Part shown: positions 37,656 through 51,333 of the stretch, one piece after another
Layout: the number at the start of each line of letters is the position of its first letter
How positions within the stretch are numbered: the stretch's first letter is position 1
Source of the DNA: Penelope pileata
Taxonomy: Eukaryota; Chordata; Aves; Galliformes; Cracidae
Direction of reading: 5' to 3'
Length of the DNA stretch: 64,000 nt
NCBI GenBank assembly: GCA_013396635.1
Contig: WBMW01000582.1
Span: 826,421 to 890,420, forward strand
Program-made: the position numbers and the translations under genes
The notes under the pieces: generated by a model
The model's input: only the letters and a program-made list of their open reading frames with translations
Databases searched by the model: none
Told to the model about the DNA's origin: nothing

Positions 37656-40368
37656 AAGCAGAGGTATCTGCCTTGGTAAAAATATCTCCATGTGGAGACT
37701 GTCACAAAAAAGCTTACCAGAGGAGAAAAACACAAAATAATTGCTGCTTGGTAAGTTACTTCCAAAATTCCAAAAAGAGAGTGGGAGAAGGTACAGAAAT
37801 CCGAGAGCACCGGAGCGTTCTGCCTCAAGTTCCCTTAGTAAGTGACCCCATAACAACAAGAAATTTATGGATTGTCCTATGAGTAATGATTTTTGCTCAA
37901 ATTATATAAATCACTGAGAAGAGACGTTAATAATGGAATCTTAAGCACATGGTGAACCTCATGGTAAATCTTATTGCTAGGCAACAGAAAAAACACTGTT
38001 AACACATAGTACAATTAAATTATAATGCTTTAGTTAATTTATGGCATTGAAACCACCTCATTTCTGCATTTTCCTCAAATTAATGGATTGAAAAAAATTT
38101 GCCAAACAAATTGTGTTCCATTATAATTCCTATAAATCTGACCAAAAAAAAATAGAGAATGTACACGAACCTAGCAGCTGTGCAAAGGATGTTTTGCTGC
38201 TGTGCATAGCAGCAGCAAGTAAGGCTCTTGTCACATCAGTTCAAAAATGTAACAACAAAGATGTCTAGATGCGCAAGCCTTGAATATGTGTGAGAATTAT
38301 ACCCCCCTCCCCCCAACTCTGAGTTGTGCCAGTGCAACTGTTGAAGTCAGATAGCAAACTGGATTGGAAAACTGCTCCTCATTCAAAATAACCTTATTTT
38401 TTACTTTGAATTTTGGATGTAGTAGAATAGTTATCCTCACTTTTTTTTTCCCCCTTTCGACATACTTATAATTGTTAAAAAGAACTAAGCTAGTGCTTTT
38501 GCCTGAGAGTGAACAGTATCCTGTAGCCATACGGACCTGCTCAGACATAGGCTAGAGAACTCTGCACCTCATATCACACATCTCACTCTGTAGACTTCTG
38601 CTTGCTGCAGAATAGAAGAGAAAAAGAGGATGATGAACACTGGAGTTCAGTTGCTCCTCTATCACCCTCCCACAGGGCTACACAATACGACAGGCTTTCA
38701 TTAAACACGCAGATTATAATTCGGAAGGTATAACTATTCATTATAGACCTGCACACATTATTAAATGAGGAGAAAAAAAATCCAAGTCTGTTACTAAATA
38801 CCCGTAGAGGAGAAAAAAGACAAAGAGACATTTTTAATTAACTTAAAATTGGAACATATAATCAGGAGTGGCTTTCTGAAACCTACTATTGCCATTCTTC
38901 CAACATTATTAAAGTGGGATGTATAACCAGGCTGTGATACAAAATACTCATTTGAATGCAAATCCTGTTTACACGCAACAATTCACCAAATCAGGACCAC
39001 AATTCCTCATGTTCTCCCTTAGAACTAAGTGTGTCTGTATGCAAATGGCATTGCATACAAGTAAATGAGCTCAGATTAACAGCATGTTACAGTAAAGGAG
39101 TTTCCTTTGCAAGCACTAAGCGGACAGCAGTTACAAAAGCCTGCCTTGTGGCATCTGCAAACTGTCAGCACCTCTGCATGTATAGAAGTGCTAATACCTT
39201 TGCTGCTGTAATATATACAGTGTGTAAAACATTTCAAACCATAGAAATATAATTGCGCTTTCCTTAAGTATATCATTCATCTCTTTTAAAAAAGGTTTAA
39301 CTTGACAGTTATTGTTAAGCAATGTAATTAAGTGCCATGTGCTTCTGTGTATTTTCTCTTGCTCAGAAACACCACGAAGGCTTCTATGTAAATTACTTGA
39401 ATCAATCACTGTTTATGTGACAATTCATAATCAAAACACCAGATATGCATTTTGAGCAAGGGTTCCAAATAGCAAGATAAACCTCAGGTAGAGTATAGAG
39501 AAAAAGAAGGCATTTCTGTTGAGGAATTAAGCCTGAGCATCGTGTGTGCATGAGGTAGAAATGACAGAATATTAGCACAGAAGAGGGATTGCTACTTGTG
39601 GTTTTGAAGTAATCTAGGTGTTTGGTAAATAACAGAAGATATTATTTATTTGTTCTTACTAAGAAGAATACATGCAGAGTTTCAATCAAGCAGCACCGCA
39701 GGTGCAGACTCGGCAGCAGACAGCCAAGCTCTGAACACCAGGTACCAGGGACATGTAAGAGCTACACTGCAGACAGCCTAAGGTCTATTCCTGCCTGATC
39801 CCCACTCGTCCTAACCACTGTGTTGGGTATATATGTGATTTAGTACAGGCAAACAGCTGAACAAAACAAAGCTCAGGAAATCTGTTGTAAACTCAGTATG
39901 TATACATGCACAAGCATTCACATCCCTGTTAGTACATGAAACAAACATTAAAAATGAATTCCTTGAAAATTTACCTAAATATTCCACTTAAATATATGTA
40001 GACAGTGGGGGTTAAAAAGTGGTTTCCCCATGTACGAAAACAGATTATTCAGGAATAGTATGATGAAACTTAAGATATTTTAAATAGATATATTACCACA
40101 AATAGTTGATAAACTAAAGAATGGGAGATGCACAGTCCCTACAGAAACACTCTCTCCACCACTGAAATATCTACTTATAGTATAGCAGGTACTTATGGCA
40201 AGAGATTCCATAGTGCTTAATAAAACTTGACACTTTCTGAACAAAGAACACTGTTCCCCTAACTTGTCCTCTGACGCTTAACCAATCTTGAAGAATTGAA
40301 ATCTAACACCATGAAAAACAGATGCACTGCAGAAATTCAAATTCCCTTTAAGGTATTTCTGAGCAATC

Positions 40369-40385
40369 TTTTTTTTTTTTTTTTT
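40369..40385. repeat. Poly-T run (17)
   Basis: Homopolymer tract; low complexity. Confidence 0.9.
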
Positions 40386-43300
40386 GTCAAAGTTCAGAGA
40401 GAAACTGAGATGAAGCACAAGAACAGTTAGCTCCAAAGACTTCCACGAAGAGAAAGAAATTCTCTTCCTTCTGAATATAGACTTTAAGTTCCTAGGAAGG
40501 AGATCAGAGTCCTGTTTAAGTCAACCACTTCAGAGGGAACTGGACTCATTCCTGATGGCTTTTAATAATGTGAAGATCTGAAGACAAACGAAGAATATGA
40601 TGCAGCAGACTGAGGTTTCTGTCCCCTTCACCCATATAATCTACAAAATTAAATAACTCCCAGAAGACAGAATAACTACAACAAAACGGTTTGCTAGAGG
40701 GTACTCTAAGAGTTTGAGGACAGGCACTTGACACCAGGCTCACACCCAACCTCAGTGTCTCAAATTTAATAGGTCAAAAATTCTGTTTAAGTATAATGCT
40801 TTTTTGTACAGGACACAGAACTTAAGGAGGCAAGTCTAAGACCTTCAAGAAAAAGACAACAGAAGAAAATAGCATGATAGATGTTGTTCAAGCCATTTAA
40901 AATGCTGCTGAAGAAAGCCCTCCAATATTACCATAAAGAGTGCAATATAAAAACTGGAATAGAATCAATTAGATGTAGACCACTGAGCTGAGGCCAGAGA
41001 CAGTAAATCTCAATAGAGGACCACTTTTTCCGTCTGGCAAGATGTTATCTAATCTCAGAGTAAGCAGCCTTGAGGTGAAACATTAATTTTCAGTAATAAA
41101 ATGTCATACGCACATTTTAGAATAACCTGTTTTCCCATAAACATTGACAAAACTCTATTGTCCAAACTTTACGTACTTAAAATTCACAAGCATATCCTCC
41201 CCAGTCACTGAATTCAAAATAGTCTACCCTTGCTAATGAAATCAGCATTGGAGTTTGCAGGAATTACCCTGGAGCACAATAATCAATGTACCCAACGAGA
41301 AACAAGAAGTCACAACAAGGCTGTATAATACATGGAACCTTTCACTTCCACAGGAAGACTCAAGGGGATGAGAGAGTGAAAAAAGAGCATAAGCAAGAGC
41401 ATGTGCAAAAGCAAGCAGAGCAGATCACTGATTCACTGGGATTCTTGACCACGGACTGGGTCTGTCGACCTCGAAGCTGATACAAACTTTCTGTCAAAAG
41501 AACTGCCTTTAAGTTGAAAGGAGCAAAACCTTTCATACAGATGGCCCTGACAAAGAGTGGAACACATAATGGGCACTGAAAGTACAAACAGAATATAAAA
41601 ATAAATAAATGTAATAATTATATACATTTTGCAATTGTACACACAAGTTTTCAGTTTAAAGATGTGCTTACTCTTAGGGTACTAATAGCATTTAGTATGG
41701 ATTAGACAAATAACCTATGAAAGCGTCACACATAGACTGCCAAAATAACTGCTGTGCTTGCAGATTCATGCTTTTGCATCCACTCATGCCCCCAGTCCTA
41801 ATTCTACAGCAATAAATTAAGTGTTATTTGTATTTTAAAGCTAATTAAAATAATTTGCTGAAGGTGCTGATACCATGAATTTTAGGTGAATTCCACCAAA
41901 AGGTCAAGTTCCATATTTTCATTTCCATCCTAGATTTTTTATTCAGCTCCAGTTCTTACTTCATAACTGAATACAGAAAAAACTGTTTAAATCTAGCACC
42001 AAAAAAATATATGAAATGGGCACCCACTAACTACACCACAGAAAGAGGTGTATTCCAAAAGCATCGTTCTGTTGTAACATTTTTCTTTTAAAAGATCTTG
42101 TCGATGGAGCAAAAAACAGAAAAGTGGTGAGGTTTTTGGGGCCAGGAGAAAAGAAAAAGACATTAATCTTTGGTACCTTTAGCACAATTACTTTATATTT
42201 GTGCCAGTCATTTAGTGAGCGAGAAATAATCTCTTTCTCCCAAGAATACAGGTAGAAGAGCTGCTCCCATTCTTGGATATCTACATTTATTTTCCAGGAG
42301 CAAAAGATACGGGACAAAGCTGTGAGTGAAGGATCAGTCTCTCAGTTTCTAGTGGTCAGAATGCAAATCAGTTCATTAAAAAAAACCTCATTAACTCAAT
42401 ATTAATTTGTAAAAATCTGTTCAATTCATACTTTATTTGCCAAGTAAAATTAAGTCAGTGATGCTAAACAATCTATCAGTGTTGGTGTGGGGGGAGGACA
42501 GTACTCTTCTTCAAACAAAAACATGAAAAATGCCTAAGAACAAAAAAACACACGTCTAAAAAATCAGCTTTGCTGAGCTCTACCTACATGCTCAGAAGTG
42601 ACCCTAAAGCTTTCCTTAAGATCTTGACTGCTCAGGAAGTAAATGTGACTACAGTTGAAGGAGGTACAGCAGCGGACAGACCGACTCCTTGCTTGCTTAG
42701 GCTCACACGTATCTCCTCAATTATTATATTTTTGTGTGTGTATTTTTACTGTTACAAGGCTGTTTACTAAACTTGGCACAACAAAGTCCAAACTGACAAG
42801 TCAGCTTCACAGTAAGCAAAATATAATTTGGCAATCACCGCTAAAAATTCACTGCTGTCCTCAGGTAAAGCATGCCTTAACGACAGAAAACATCACTATC
42901 CTCAAAGTACAATTTTAGCTGTAATTTCAGCTGCAGTACTAATAGAGAAAGTTTGGATAAGTTACGTTGAATTTTGGTTATGTTTAATTTCTGACAGTTA
43001 TGGTGAGTCTCTCTAGTTCAGAATTCAAACCTGTCCCATCATAGCCAGTATTTGCCAGCAGCACTTAGTGTTTGCACATCACTTGACTCTACGCCATTCA
43101 CCCATAATTACTTCAGCTTACTTTTGCAATACAGTTTTAATGGCACAAGAACAATACATTGGACCTAATACTTAGGAAGGTGGCACCCAAAACCAATGCA
43201 CAACACCTCACAAGGAATTCATCTGATTCTCAGCAACTCCAACTATGAATTAGATGAAAGTTGGGTGCCTGTAAGCCAGAGTAACTTGGATGCCCGAGAC

Positions 43301-43944
43301 AAAACCACACACATTTGCACCACAAAATACACAGGTAATGAAAATTCTTTTCTGCAAATACCGAAATCTCTGTTGTGCACCAAGTCTGAACCAGAAGCCC
43401 ACCTGGGATCCAATAATTGTATATACCTTTGTGAGAGAGGAACCCTACAATTTTAGAGAACCAATCTAGCAGGCATGCTCAAAACGCGTCTGTCAGTGAC
43501 AAAACACTGAATCCAACATAAAGTTGAATACTCACAGACATTTAAACACTAAAGCCAGAACATCGGTTCTGCTGCTCTTAATTGTGGGTTTTGGTATCAT
43601 AACTAGATACATGAGAGAACCCATACAAAAAGTGGAAGTTATCAGTTTCATTCTTTCAAGTAGGTGCCATTTACCTCAGCCAGCATACAACAAGAAATGC
43701 AAGAGTCACAGAAGGAACCATGATCCTACGTGTAACCTCGGACAGATTTGTCTAATCCAGGCTACAGTTAGGTGCTGAAATGCAGGACACACAGAAAGCA
43801 AGGCACATCCCATAGGCTCTTCCTAAGACTTGTGCCCAGAATCTTCTGTATTTGCAGTCTGTGACCCTCCCAACTTTGTCCTACACCATTAATTTCCACT
43901 TATTCCACACCAAGCTCTAAACTTCAGCACTCAGCACAGATACT

Positions 43945-44174
43945 GCACCTATTCTGCTAATGCAGTAGCAGAGCCTGAAGGTATCTCCAGGAGGGGAACG
44001 ACAAATGATGCATTCCCACCGTCCCAGGTAGATCCAGCTCAGGCTTTGACTTTCAAACTCCATTCCTGCAGGCTGGGCACCCACCTTTCAGGAATTGCAA
44101 CATTCAACACAGCAAAAACCATGCTTCTTTTTGCATCTAACCTACAACACGTAGAAAGAACAGATTCCCTTATC
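43945..44174. repeat. Dispersed repeat, copy A
   Basis: Shares diverged but collinear sequence with 47202-47355: ctgaaggtatctccaggagg near the start, then cacagcaaaa, then gtagaaagaacagattccct near the end. Copy A has about 75-85 bp in the middle that copy B lacks. Family unknown; it is not one of the CR1 segments found here. Confidence 0.75.
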
Positions 44175-47100
44175 ACTTAAAAAGAACACAGAGTGGAAGA
44201 GTGGTGTATGAGGTGCCTACAACACTCAACATTTTGAAAAGCCTCATGTAAATAATGAAAGCTTCATTTAGAAAAGAAAATAAATAGTGCCTTCTCTTTC
44301 CCCAGCTCCTCTACCACCAGTACTCCTGCCTAGTAAACACTTGAGAACATAATTAAATGGCCACCTATTTCCTCAAAGGGCAAAGCTAGATGACATTTTA
44401 GGCACAAAGTTGTTAACTTCGGTGCAGACAGATGATGCAAACCTTTAACAAAATAGTTTTCTTGAAAGCTCCAGGAAAATATATATATACGTATCAATAT
44501 CCATTCTAGTCCTAAGGCAGGCATTTTGAAAAACCAGGAGTTCTCTGCTGTTTCTTCCTGTCTAGTCAAATCCAGAAGAACGGTTGCATGCTTTGCATTT
44601 GTTTTATTTTATGCAAAGGAGGGCAGACACATGCATACCTGTGTAATTTGCGCTGGAGATGAGATTACTGGAAACAGAGCAAAGAAAACACTCTCACAGC
44701 CTGTGCCCCCAGCAGCAGTAGCTGCACAGTCATAACCATGACAGCTGAGGAACCAGGCCAAGAAATGTTTGCTGTAAATACATTCTCACTCAGTTGTTAA
44801 GCTTTTTTTTTTTTTTTAAATCCTCAAAGACAGTTAAAATACATTTACTGGAAATGCTTCCAGTTCAGCACTAAGTTGCTGACTAATTTTTTTGTTTTCT
44901 TCTGGCTTTCCTTTCACTTTTTACATTTGTTGATTCCTTTCAGAGACTATAATCCTTTTTCATATCAGCTGCTAACGCAAGCCAATAAAGCAACAGGGAC
45001 CTGTATAGATCTTGTTTTCTTCATTAAGGGAAGAAAGGCAACAAAACAGGTTTTGTGGCTTCAGCTGGAAACAAAAGAATCAAGCCTACATTCATTCAAT
45101 CGTACCCTTCCCAACATTCACAGAAGCACTCGCATCAACAGGATGCATCGCACACGGGTGACAGCAGGGATGCTCCAACTCCACGAGGAACCTAGAGGGC
45201 CTGAAGTGGACAGGAGGAGCTTTCTGTCATCTCTCACGTTGTTCCTGAATTTAATGCTTAGCTTCTCATCTCCAGGAAGTACAATCATTTCCCTTGCAGT
45301 ATGTACATACTGACAGGGACTGGTTTAGACAGTTCTCTACAAACAAACAGGGCCTTTCAAAGTGATTATTAGTATTATTAATATTTTCACAAATTAGCAA
45401 TGACTGCACAAATAATTCCTCTAACAGGCTTTCCTAAACATGACCACAAATTAAATCTCAGTTGAGATCAGTTTCAAGCCCACTGGTTTCAATAGGCTTT
45501 GGATGGAATGAAATTTGCTTATTTGTCCTTTAGTCTGAGCAAAAGAAATGCAACAAAAATCAGGATGGGTTTTTTTTTTTTAACAAAAAAAAAACATAAA
45601 CTCTTTTATAAGGTATAAGAGAATCACCTTGTCTTGCTCTTGCCCTTGAAAGAGATTGCTTAAATTTGGTGATGAAATAAGGCATGCCTCTTGACCTTCC
45701 CTGCTTTTAAATGAAAGCTCATGAAAGAAAGATTTAAGGAAACAACTCAGTGCATTCAGTTTTTTCTGTTCTCTATCAGTTGTACATACAAGCCAATTAA
45801 GCCCAGTCTTCTGAGCTTATCAGAGTAGATCTTACTGCAAAGTTTGGCCATCATTACTAGTGAGTTTTGTTCCCCTTTTCAAAATATCTCAATGGTAGAT
45901 ATTGACCTTTCCAAATAAAACAAACACATGGTATCAATGACACTCTATATAATGATGAAGTGTCTAGATCTTTTCATTTTTGTACTCTGGATCACAAAAA
46001 TATAAACAGAAAGGCATCCCGACTCGCTCAAGATGCAACTGCTCTTACTGTTCCAAAAACCAATGATATCTCAACCTGCCCCTCCAATAGACTTTGGCCT
46101 GGACTAACGATCTTTGTACTCAACTCAGGCTAAGGTAACTCAAAATAGAAAAATAAAATACAACAAAGTTTTGAAATTGTTGAAATGCTGGCAACTTTTT
46201 TTTCCTTTAATGAAGTGACACCTGGTGAGACTACCATATTTTAAAATTATGCACTGCAAAGTAGAAACATCTTTGTAGTTTATAATATAAACACAGCTTT
46301 GTTTAGCTCTGTGAAATGTAAACTGTAAATATCCTGCTACAGACTGTTTCAGTTCTCAATTACTTGCAGGCTGGATAAGTGCGTGAATATTGCAAATCAA
46401 TTCAGCGTTGAAATTAACAAAAATTCTCATGGAAAATGCTGCAGAAAACATACAGAAAGAAGAAAATAATATTAGTTATCTGGAATTAGCACACACACTT
46501 TAGGTATACCTATTCTGTTGATAAAAAGACAAGCATATGCAGACTGATAAGTGTATATTAAAATGCAAAAATATGATAAAATACTGATCATTATTCAACT
46601 TCCTGATCACTTTTGCTATTATTTTCCATCACAGCCTCTCACCCTCTTCTTGTCTCTACAATGAAACTTAAATGCCTTCAAGGGAAACCACTTGGAGTGT
46701 CCTTCCTAAACCAAAAAACATTAAAAACCAGGCTCCAAAAAAAATTTTTTTGCTTCTTCCTCTACTGCAGTGCTTTTTTTTCCCTCCACTTGCTCTTTAC
46801 ATTTACAATAAGAATAATTTTCATCATTGACTCACTACTACTATTCTGGGGATCTTTTCAATTCATTCAAAATATAGCTGCAAAAAAAAAAAAAAATCAG
46901 AGCCATCAACTTGTTATTGTCGCCTTCCTCCTCATCTAAGTCGTGTCATTCTCTGCTGAATCCCAGTTCGCTGCTCCCTCTCATCCACCCATTCACTCTC
47001 TCTTTAGTTTTACACCAACAAGCCACTGCTTTTTTTCCTCCCACACTGCTAATAATTCCATCTTTCATCAAGCCCCAATGATAACTGTCAATAAGCGATC

Positions 47101-47201
47101 AATCACAGCAAAATTGGAAATTTAATGTCAATTCCTGTAAGTCATTCATTTCAAGGACAATGACAAAAACCTGTTTTTGTTACCCTTCTAATCCATGGCT
47201 A

Positions 47202-47355
47202 GTACCTACTCTGTTAAAGCAGTGGCAAAGAGTCTGAAGGTATCTCCAGGAGGGGAAATACCTTTCAGGCATTGCAGTGCTCAGCACAGCAAAACCCACG
47301 CCCCTGTTTCATCTAGCCTACAGCTACTAGAAAGAATAAACAGAATCCCTTACCA
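47202..47355. repeat. Dispersed repeat, copy B (internally deleted)
   Basis: Direct-orientation partner of 43945-44174, carrying ctgaaggtatctccaggagg, aggcattgcagtgctcagca and ctagaaagaataaacagaat. It lacks the central part of copy A and is followed immediately by a G-rich run. It could be an old local duplication or an uncatalogued interspersed repeat. Confidence 0.75.
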
Positions 47356-48394
47356 GTGGGGGGAGGGGGGAGGAGCAGGAAAGAGAGTGCAAGGCTGGTA
47401 TTAAGCCTCTACTATCTTAACTGAAAAATTTCAAAATAAAGAATGAATACCACCAGAATTCCCATTCAAACACTTAAAAAAATATGCTGTTTTTCAAATC
47501 CATGGCTTGCTTTGTTCCATAATCCACTACCAACCTCATTCTTGCTCGCCTTTTTCCAACCTTGCTTCTAAAACCTTTGGACACAATATTTATTCTACAT
47601 GTATAACTTCATATGTTCACATCTTTTGGTGTCATCTTTGAATTTGTCTTTGTTGAATTTAGACTGCAGAACTAAAATAATAATCATCATCAACCTAGGG
47701 CTCTCCATGCACTACAGAGAAGGGCCAAATGCCTTAGATATGATTTTCAAAAGGTCTGCATCCTAGGTGGTAAACTACCAAGGCTAAAGCAGAAAAACTC
47801 CCGTAAGGCTTCAGCACAACCTTATATATGGCATTGCTACTCAACTCAACCCTGAGAGCTTATTAAGGCACACGAGCCTGGTACACCTATTTTTAAAGCC
47901 CTCCTAGATCAAGGCACTTCTCTCATACCTTCTGTTTTTCATACCTTCTGTTTTAATAGGAAGAAATTTTTTTTTCTTTTTTTAATTTGCAGTGCATATT
48001 TAGAATACTTATTCAAGAGATAATTTGGGTTTGAATTTGTTGTCTCTTCCTATGGGGATCTGATGCAGCACCTCTCAAGTGGCCAAATTACTAGAAATGC
48101 TACTGATGAAAATATGCTCTCATTCACTACATTAGAACTTGCTCATTTGACTGAAAGACTTCATTACATATTCATTTGAGCAATGAATGTCTACCAATGC
48201 AAATGTAACTGTCCAGTTTTGTGAATAGGGCACTCACGTGAAAGAGACACCTGTGTTTAAGTCTAGGTTTTGACTAAATGCTCTAGCCATTTGACAATCT
48301 CTTTGAAAGGCATAACCATTTTCTCCTCTCTGAGCTGCAGCCTTTAACAAGCTATACACTGCCAGTCAAACAGGCAGTAGGATGCCTATTTTAG

Positions 48395-48835
48395 AATTAA
48401 TCACAGAACAATTTAGGTCAGAAAGGGCCTCAGGAAGTCATCTGGATCATCCTTCTGCACAAAGCAGGACCAATTTAGAGGAGGTTACTCAGAATTTTGT
48501 CCAGCTGAGTTCTGAATATCTTCCAAAAGGGAGAATCTACAGTTACACTGGGCAAGCCTTTCAGATGCCCAACTTCTCTCACTGTAAAATAACAATAAAT
48601 CTTCCTATATAGTGCAATTTCTGTTCATTACCTTTGTGCTATCACTGTGCACATACAGGAAGCATCTACCTCCTCCTATACATAGCTGAAGACAACAGTT
48701 CAAATCTCTCTTTAACCTTCTCAAAAATCAAATAAATCCAGTTTTTTCAGTACCTCTTCACTTATCACGTGCTTCATCCCCCTTATCACTTTGATGGCTC
48801 TTTGCGGGAGAAGATACAAGTAGCGTATACCATCA
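48395..48835 (-). mobile_element. Old diverged CR1 fragment
   Basis: The low end reads aatcacagaacaatttaggt then cagaaagggcctcaggaagt, a decayed reverse-orientation CR1 3' end. The high end (taaatccagttttttcagta, cctcttcacttatcacgtgc, then atcactttgatggctctttg) corresponds to the ORF2 C-terminal part read on the minus strand. A stretch near 48600-48690 aligns poorly and may be an indel. Much more diverged than the copy at 29844. Confidence 0.75.
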
Positions 48836-51154
48836 GAAGTTAAGCAACTGTGCATGTATCTGCAAAAGACAGACTGATGAGTATCAGTTGTGAACACCAC
48901 TGACACATTTACATTGATCTTAGGCATCCAACCTTCTTAGCTCTTAATAGATTTTATATCATTGACACACACACATACTTTGGGAATCTGGAACACAAAA
49001 TCTATTATACTCAACAGAATATATGTATAATTTATCTTATATATATGAAAAATTATAAAGGAAATAGTTTACATTTACGTGGAATTTGTAAATAATTGTC
49101 TTTTTATTTCCACAAATCTTTTGTGAGGTAATAACTCACTGCTGTGCTGAACGCTCCACAAACACAGAACCAAGTCTCCACAGTCCCAAAAATAAGACAA
49201 AAGAGAATATGCAGACTCAGAAAAAAGCTAAAGGACAAACCTTAGCCAACTATACTAATCAATCCGACAGACAGTTCAGCATGTAATATTTAACTACCTT
49301 ACAGTGTTCTTGTAACGTATTACTTCCAAATCATACACGTATCACTTCTGATTTAGAACTTCTTTCCCTAGCTGCTCAATTGTCGTTTTAAGAAGCAGAG
49401 GTAAACAAGATGGTACAAAACAGTGAAAATGTGTATGTTGAAGAATTTATGAGATTTAATACAGTTGTTTATAAACACACGAGACAAATGTACACAGACG
49501 CCATATACTGAACATTCTACAGCTTAAAGCATGCAGGGTCCATCAGTAGATGAGAATGTAGAAGCTATTTTACCAGCTGTGAATACCTTTGCTCTCAATA
49601 CCTTATCTGTTTTTCTTGTCAAGCGCAGTATTATGTATACCTAAAATAAACTAAATTTAAAGAAAAATTGTCCCCGAATCCACATATGCAACCTGTCAGA
49701 TTTGAATGGTTGAAAGGAGAACCTAGTATACGCTTCAAGGAGAAACAACTGCACATAATAACTTACTAACTAGTGAATACCAACCAAAAACAGTCTGTAA
49801 TTCCACATCTATAATCTCCTCTATGGAAGTGATAACAAAACCATAACAGTATAGCTGCTCACCAAGAATGTTTGAATTCAAAGTTAGCCTAATCCCGATT
49901 CTTGCAGTTTACATTTTTAGGGTTCCATTCACTTTATTGTTGCCTTTATGGCAACTTTTTCATGGAGGCTCTTGAAATACCCCGAACTCTACAACCCAAA
50001 GTCTGATCAATTTCCTTTTGAAATATTAAGCAATTTGCCTGCATCTCCCCTACTTCCAGCAGCATGATACTCTACAGCCATTATGTATGGTAACTAAGTA
50101 TTAGAGAATTATGCTACCAGAAAACAAGTTCCACTTGCACATATGTACACACACACACCTCTGTAGAGATTCTACCACTATTGCTTCTTTTAAGTGCTGG
50201 TTTCAAAACAACTCTTCTCTTAGCGGAACGCAGCTCCAAAAGGAAAGTGAAACCAAAACTTTCAGCTCTAGTCAAACTGTACAACTGTAATAACCACATA
50301 AATGGAGTTAAAGCTTTTTTAAAGGACAAGACTGCATCTTAGAACTATAGCCCTAATCGGCTTTGGGCTTCTCTAATAAAATCATTTTGGCTGTTGTTCA
50401 GCTGAATTTATGTTCTTTCAACATGAATCTACAGGGGATAAAGTCTGTTCATGCTTATAAGCGCAAGGCACCATTTTCTTTTGTTCATGTGCAAGTGCTC
50501 TGCATTGTAAGGTTTGCACCATTAGCTTTCTGCTAACTTCCCTGTATCCTTTCTTTTCCAGTTACATCCCTCCCAGTGAAAGTTGATTTAATTTTCTTTC
50601 AATACACACCTTTTTCTAAACAGATGCACTAAATTGTTGCTAAAAGAAGGAGCAAGGAGGAGATGGAGGAACTGAGATTAGATAATAGGAAAAGTGGTTT
50701 AATGACTCTTCCGAATTAAGCCGCTGCAGGAAAAGCTACATTGTCTTGCTGGGTAAACGTGTTCATCCTTTTCAGGTGCACATAAGGAACCTTTACAGCT
50801 CACAATACACTTTGCAGAGCTGAAGCCTTAGTTTTTAACCATACTATACTAAGGATGCTGCCAATGCACAAGATGTTCTTGCTGCTCTAGAGGAGCATGA
50901 TAAGGAACAAACAAATACACGAGTCTTGCCATGAAAAATCTGAGTAATCTGATAAAACATAGGTTAAAGTGACATGTCAGGGTAAAAAATTCTGTTAAGG
51001 ATGTTAATCAGCCAGAGATCCCTGCCTTGAAATGACTGCAGCTTTTTTGGGCTCGTTCCAAGGGGACCGCTTCCACTTAACAGAATTGCTGATATCTAAT
51101 AATCCACCTTGTGTAGACAATGCTTGCTTCTCATAGTGACTCAGCTTTATTTAT

Positions 51155-51333
51155 TTTGCCTAGGGAGGTGGTGGAGTCACCATCCCTAGCGCTGTTCAAG
51201 AAGCATCTAGATGAGGTGCTAAGGGACATGATTTAGTAGCTTAGTGGGTAGGGATGGTGATAGGAGGACAGTTGGACTAGATGATCTTGTAGGTCCTTTC
51301 CAACCTAGTGTTTCTATGATTCTATGATTAATA
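51155..51333 (+). mobile_element. CR1 3'-end fragment with intact terminal repeats
   Basis: Reads cctagggaggtggtggagtc, gctgttcaagaagcatctag, gttggactagatgatcttgt and ends ttctatgattctatgatt, the characteristic CR1 3' tandem octamer-like end. Only the last ~180 bp are present, a severe 5' truncation. Antisense to NUBPL. Confidence 0.95.

Noticed and set aside
49060..49240. Possible L2/L3-type relic (tttgtgaggtaataactcac and nearby)
   Set aside because: Similarity is limited to a few bases and not convincing beyond chance.
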